DNA of 6,234 nt from Thalassospiraceae bacterium (GTDB taxonomy: Bacteria > Pseudomonadota > Alphaproteobacteria > Rhodospirillales > Magnetovibrionaceae), in the NCBI GenBank assembly GCA_030638205.1, contig DAOWFB010000168.1, positions 1 to 6,234 of the forward strand, written 5' to 3'. A program made the translations under genes and the position numbers. Under the pieces are notes generated by a model. The model was given only the letters and a program-made list of their open reading frames with translations. It did not search any database and had not been told where the DNA came from. Shown here one piece after another: positions 5,462-6,234 of the stretch (positions within the stretch are counted from its first letter, which is position 1; every line of letters begins with the position of its first letter).

Positions 5462-6205
5462 TTAACCGATGCTGGTAAACGCCGGGAAGGTTTCCAACAA
5501 CCATTGTGATGCATCGGCAAGTGATCCGGTGAAAATGGCTATTCCGGTTACAATCAACAATACGCCTATGGATATTTCAACCGTATGCATGTGTTTTTTA
5601 AAGCGCGCAAGAAATGCCATAAATGGCTTTACCGCAAATGCTGCCAGCAAAAACGGCAAGCCAATTCCTGCCGCATAAACCGCCAACAGTGAAATGCCAT
5701 ACCAAACGTCGCTGTTGGAACCGGCAACCATAAGGATTGTCGCCAGTATGGGCCCGACACATGGTGTCCAGCCAAAGGCAAAGGCGAGGCCTAATATGTA
5801 GCTACCAACAAGCCCCGAAGGTTTGTTTTGAACATGAAAGCGGCCTTCAAAATTAAGAAAGCCAATACGAAACGCGCCAGCGTAGTGCAGGCCAAATATA
5901 ACAATGATCACACCGGCAATTTTTGCCAGCATGCTCATATTTTCCGCAACCATAATGCTGATGGTGGTTGCCGTTGCGCCCAATGCTATGAATACGGTGG
6001 CAAATCCAAAAACAAACGCTATGGACGAACGAAAGACACGGCGCTGGACTGCGCGATCAATGCCGCCTTCGGCCGTTAGCTCATCCAATGATGCGCCACC
6101 TAAAAAACAAAGATAGGCCGGTATCAATGGCAATACGCAGGGCGAAGCAAAGCTTAACAGCCCGGCAAGAAACGATCCAAAATAGGTAACGTTAAACGGG
6201 TCCAT
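5462..6205 (-). CDS. ccdA: CcdA/SoxV-type thiol-disulfide transmembrane electron carrier
   Basis: This 247-residue inner-membrane protein has about six transmembrane helices. Both hallmark cysteines are present: Cys23 in LLSFASPCVLPLIPAYL in helix 1 and Cys149 in AFGWTPCVGPILATIL in helix 4. They form the redox pair that takes electrons from cytoplasmic thioredoxin and passes them to periplasmic thioredoxin-like proteins. The two half-repeats are separated by a cytoplasmic loop rich in charged residues (about 40-58). Length and motifs match CcdA/SoxV. Placement beside soxW favours the SoxV role, though supply to cytochrome c maturation is equally open. The start ATG at 6205 has AAAGGA 12 bases upstream (6218-6223), a somewhat long spacing. 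It is convergent with soxW and does not share its promoter; its own promoter is off the window. I cannot tell whether a gene ends in the 29 bases upstream. Confidence 0.9.
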   Translation of the reverse strand: MDPFNVTYFGSFLAGLLSFASPCVLPLIPAYLCFLGGASLDELTAEGGIDRAVQRRVFRSSIAFVFGFATVFIALGATATTISIMVAENMSMLAKIAGVIIVIFGLHYAGAFRIGFLNFEGRFHVQNKPSGLVGSYILGLAFAFGWTPCVGPILATILMVAGSNSDVWYGISLLAVYAAGIGLPFLLAAFAVKPFMAFLARFKKHMHTVEISIGVLLIVTGIAIFTGSLADASQWLLETFPAFTSIG

Positions 6206-6234
6206 TTATCTGATATTTCCTTTAGGCTCCGATA

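Noticed and set aside
6206..6234. End of an upstream gene before ccdA (one frame stops with TAA directly before the ATG)
   Set aside because: Only 29 bases are visible and more than one frame is open, so no gene can be assigned.

Overview
The window looks like chromosomal DNA from an alphaproteobacterium. The best evidence is the gene at 879-1643, which I recognise as the TIGR02186 / Alph_Pro_TM family (typical of Alphaproteobacteria). The SoxW-like and CcdA/SoxV-like proteins and the style of the second universal stress protein agree with this. Base composition is moderate, with AT-rich intergenic gaps. I see no mobile element, CRISPR array, rRNA or tRNA, and no gene-free stretch longer than about 130 bases. 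These assignments come from reading the sequence, without database searches.

Layout, left to right: (1) 1-290 (+), the C-terminal part of a universal stress protein (UspA family) whose start is off the window. (2) 291-350, a convergent junction with two back-to-back perfect 6-bp hairpins. (3) 351-2955 (-), a probable four-gene operon in the transcription order ArsR-type repressor, TSUP (TauE/SafE) anion exporter, TIGR02186 membrane-anchored periplasmic protein, and a second, divergent universal stress protein. The exporter stop and the TIGR02186 start share one base (TGATG), and the last two genes are 6 bases apart. (4) 2956-3044, the promoter region of this operon, with a perfect TATTAG-N6-CTAATA palindrome over the likely -10 and a second perfect palindrome in the leader. 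(5) 3031-4566 (-), a membrane-spanning fused MFS/spermidine-synthase-like protein. (6) 4567-4695, a divergent promoter region. (7) 4696-4779 (+), a possible 27-residue single-pass membrane protein. (8) 4801-5454 (+), a periplasmic SoxW-like thioredoxin. (9) 5462-6205 (-), a CcdA/SoxV-type transmembrane thiol-electron carrier, tail to tail with soxW.

How it may work together (inference): CcdA/SoxV would carry reducing equivalents from cytoplasmic thioredoxin across the inner membrane to the CPYC thioredoxin SoxW, as in sulfur-oxidation (Sox) systems. The ArsR protein resembles the persulfide/sulfide-responsive BigR/SqrR/YgaV/SoxR branch and would control its own operon. That operon includes a TSUP exporter, a family that moves sulfite, sulfoacetate, thiosulfate and related anions. 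The neighbourhood therefore reads as reactive-sulfur sensing, export and periplasmic thiol redox, with stress proteins attached. The most notable points are the apparent loss of the second sensor cysteine in the ArsR protein, the operator-like palindrome, the uncharacterised TIGR02186 protein locked to the exporter, and the unannotated small membrane ORF ahead of soxW.
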